Positions 5,084-6,292 of a DNA stretch of 6,292 bases are shown piece by piece. Source of the DNA: an uncultured Opitutales bacterium (GTDB taxonomy: Bacteria; Verrucomicrobiota; Verrucomicrobiia; Opitutales; Intestinicryptomonadaceae); contig URYY01000122.1 in the NCBI GenBank assembly GCA_900552245.1, positions 1-6,292 of the forward strand, read 5' to 3'. Each line of letters begins with the position of its first letter. The first letter of the stretch is position 1. The translations under genes and the position numbers were made by a program. The notes under the pieces are model-generated. The model was given only the letters and a program-made list of their open reading frames with translations, searched no databases and had not been told where the DNA came from.

Positions 5084-6292
5084 ATGATAGACATCAAAAT
5101 TCTCAGAGAGGATACGGAAAAATTGCGAAAAGCAATTTCCCTCAAAAAATTCGATTGCGACATCGACGCTATTTTGGATTTCGATGTCAAGCGCCGCGCC
5201 ATAGTAAGCGCCGCCGAAGAGGCTAGAGCTGCACAGAAGTCGGCAAACTCCGAAATGGCAAAGCTACCCAAAGATAGCCCCGAATTTAAGGCGAAGCTCG
5301 CCGAGCTAAAAGAGGCCTCCGCAAAGGTAAAGGCCCTGGAGCAAGAGGCCTCGGAAGCCGACAAAAAGTGGAAGCAGATGCTGCTTACAATTCCGAATAT
5401 GCCCGACCCATCAGTTCCCGTCGGCAAGAGCGAAAAGGACAATGTGACCCTATCAACTTGGGGCGATATAAGCGCAATTAAAAACGCAAAGCCGCACTGG
5501 GACTTGCCCTTTTTTGACAAGATGCTCGATTTTCAGCGCGGCGTGAAGGTTACGGGTGCGGGTTTCCCCTTCTATGTCGGCGACATGGCAAGGCTAGTGC
5601 GCGCGCTGCTCTCTCTCTTTTTGGAAGAGGCGCGCTTAAACGGCTACGAGGAATTTATGTGCCCGATTATGGTAAACGCGGCCTCCGCAACGGCCACGGG
5701 GCAGCTCCCCGACAAAGAGGGCCAGATGTACCACGACGCCCAGGACGACTTTTACATGATCCCAACCGCCGAAGTCCCCGTAACTAACTTCTACAGAAAC
5801 GAGACTTTCGACGAAAAGGATCTGCCCAAATACCACTGCGCCTACACACCCTGCTTCCGCCGCGAAGCCGGCAGCTGGGGCAAGGACGTAAGAGGGTTAA
5901 ACCGCCTGCACCAGTTCGACAAAGTGGAGCTTGTAAAGTGGGTAAAGCCGGAAACTAGCATGGAGGAACTCGACAAACTGCGCATGAACGCCGAAGGGAT
6001 TTTAAGAAAGCTCGAGCTTCCCTACCGCGTGCTCTTTATCTGCACCGGCGACATAGGCTTCCCGCACGCAAAGCAGTACGACCTAGAGGTATGGGCGGCA
6101 GGCCAGCAGAAGTGGCTTGAAGTTTCGAGCTGCTCTAACTTTACGGACTTCCAAGCGCGAAGGGCGGGCATACGCTACCGTCCGGCAGGCGGAGGAAAGG
6201 CGGAGTTTGTCCACACGCTAAACGGCTCGGGGCTCGCAATTCCGAGAGTCCTTGCCGCGATTTTGGAAAACAACATCACAGACGATGGCAAG
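5084..6292 (+). CDS. serS: Seryl-tRNA synthetase (3' end outside window)
   Basis: Class II aminoacyl-tRNA synthetase that charges tRNA-Ser (and tRNA-Sec where present) with serine in the cytoplasm. The window shows 403 codons; the usual length of about 420-430 suggests roughly 20 are missing. The N terminus MIDIKILREDTEKLRKA is a near-perfect family match and fixes the start at 5084; an in-frame TAA at 5072-5074 rules out a longer protein. Residues about 38-104 form the charged antiparallel coiled coil that grips the tRNA long variable arm. The catalytic domain shows motif 1 around GAGFPFYVGDMARLVRALL, the serine-binding TAEVPVTN (228-235), motif 2 FRREAGS (258-264) followed by RLHQFDKVE, and motif 3 NGSGLAIPR (380-388). 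All catalytic elements are present. There is no Shine-Dalgarno sequence before the ATG. The gene is divergent from grpE. Confidence 0.97.
   Translation, partial: MIDIKILREDTEKLRKAISLKKFDCDIDAILDFDVKRRAIVSAAEEARAAQKSANSEMAKLPKDSPEFKAKLAELKEASAKVKALEQEASEADKKWKQMLLTIPNMPDPSVPVGKSEKDNVTLSTWGDISAIKNAKPHWDLPFFDKMLDFQRGVKVTGAGFPFYVGDMARLVRALLSLFLEEARLNGYEEFMCPIMVNAASATATGQLPDKEGQMYHDAQDDFYMIPTAEVPVTNFYRNETFDEKDLPKYHCAYTPCFRREAGSWGKDVRGLNRLHQFDKVELVKWVKPETSMEELDKLRMNAEGILRKLELPYRVLFICTGDIGFPHAKQYDLEVWAAGQQKWLEVSSCSNFTDFQARRAGIRYRPAGGGKAEFVHTLNGSGLAIPRVLAAILENNITDDGK

Noticed and set aside
5080..5520. Minus-strand 146-codon frame opposite the start of serS
   Set aside because: The Ser/Ala/Phe-rich translation is the antisense shadow of the serS coiled coil, and it covers the divergent serS start.

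Overview
The window holds seven protein-coding genes and no sign of phage, plasmid, insertion sequence or CRISPR. All seven belong to well-known housekeeping families: methionine synthase (metH, cut by the left edge), HPr kinase/phosphorylase (hprK), the LPS-transport ATPase (lptB), a CutA-family protein (cutA), the chaperones DnaJ and GrpE, and seryl-tRNA synthetase (serS, cut by the right edge). LptB implies a Gram-negative cell with an LPS-type outer membrane. LptB beside HprK, next to a dnaJ/grpE/serS block, would suit a Verrucomicrobiota-like (PVC) bacterium, but that placement is a guess from gene content and was not tested.

Layout from left to right. Positions 1-2175 are a minus-strand run, transcribed lptB, then hprK, then metH. 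lptB and hprK are 9 nt apart and look translationally coupled; metH follows after 63 nt. A 74-bp spacer separates lptB from the divergent plus-strand cutA (2250-2627). Positions 2628-3180 carry no convincing gene and lie between the converging ends of cutA and dnaJ. They hold several inverted and direct repeats, candidate terminators and a long stop-free frame without a good start. Positions 3181-4983 are the grpE-dnaJ operon on the minus strand. A 100-bp divergent spacer leads to serS on the plus strand (5084 to the edge).

The genes serve separate jobs: methyl-group metabolism, carbon/PTS signalling, outer-membrane assembly, protein folding and translation. Only grpE-dnaJ is an obvious functional pair, as co-chaperones of DnaK; no dnaK is visible here.

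I found no clear new system. The points most worth checking are a cysteine cluster in the GrpE N-terminal tail, the unexplained 553-bp convergent spacer, a consistent split in ribosome-binding sites (operon-internal genes have them, first genes do not), and a hairpin just before the serS start.
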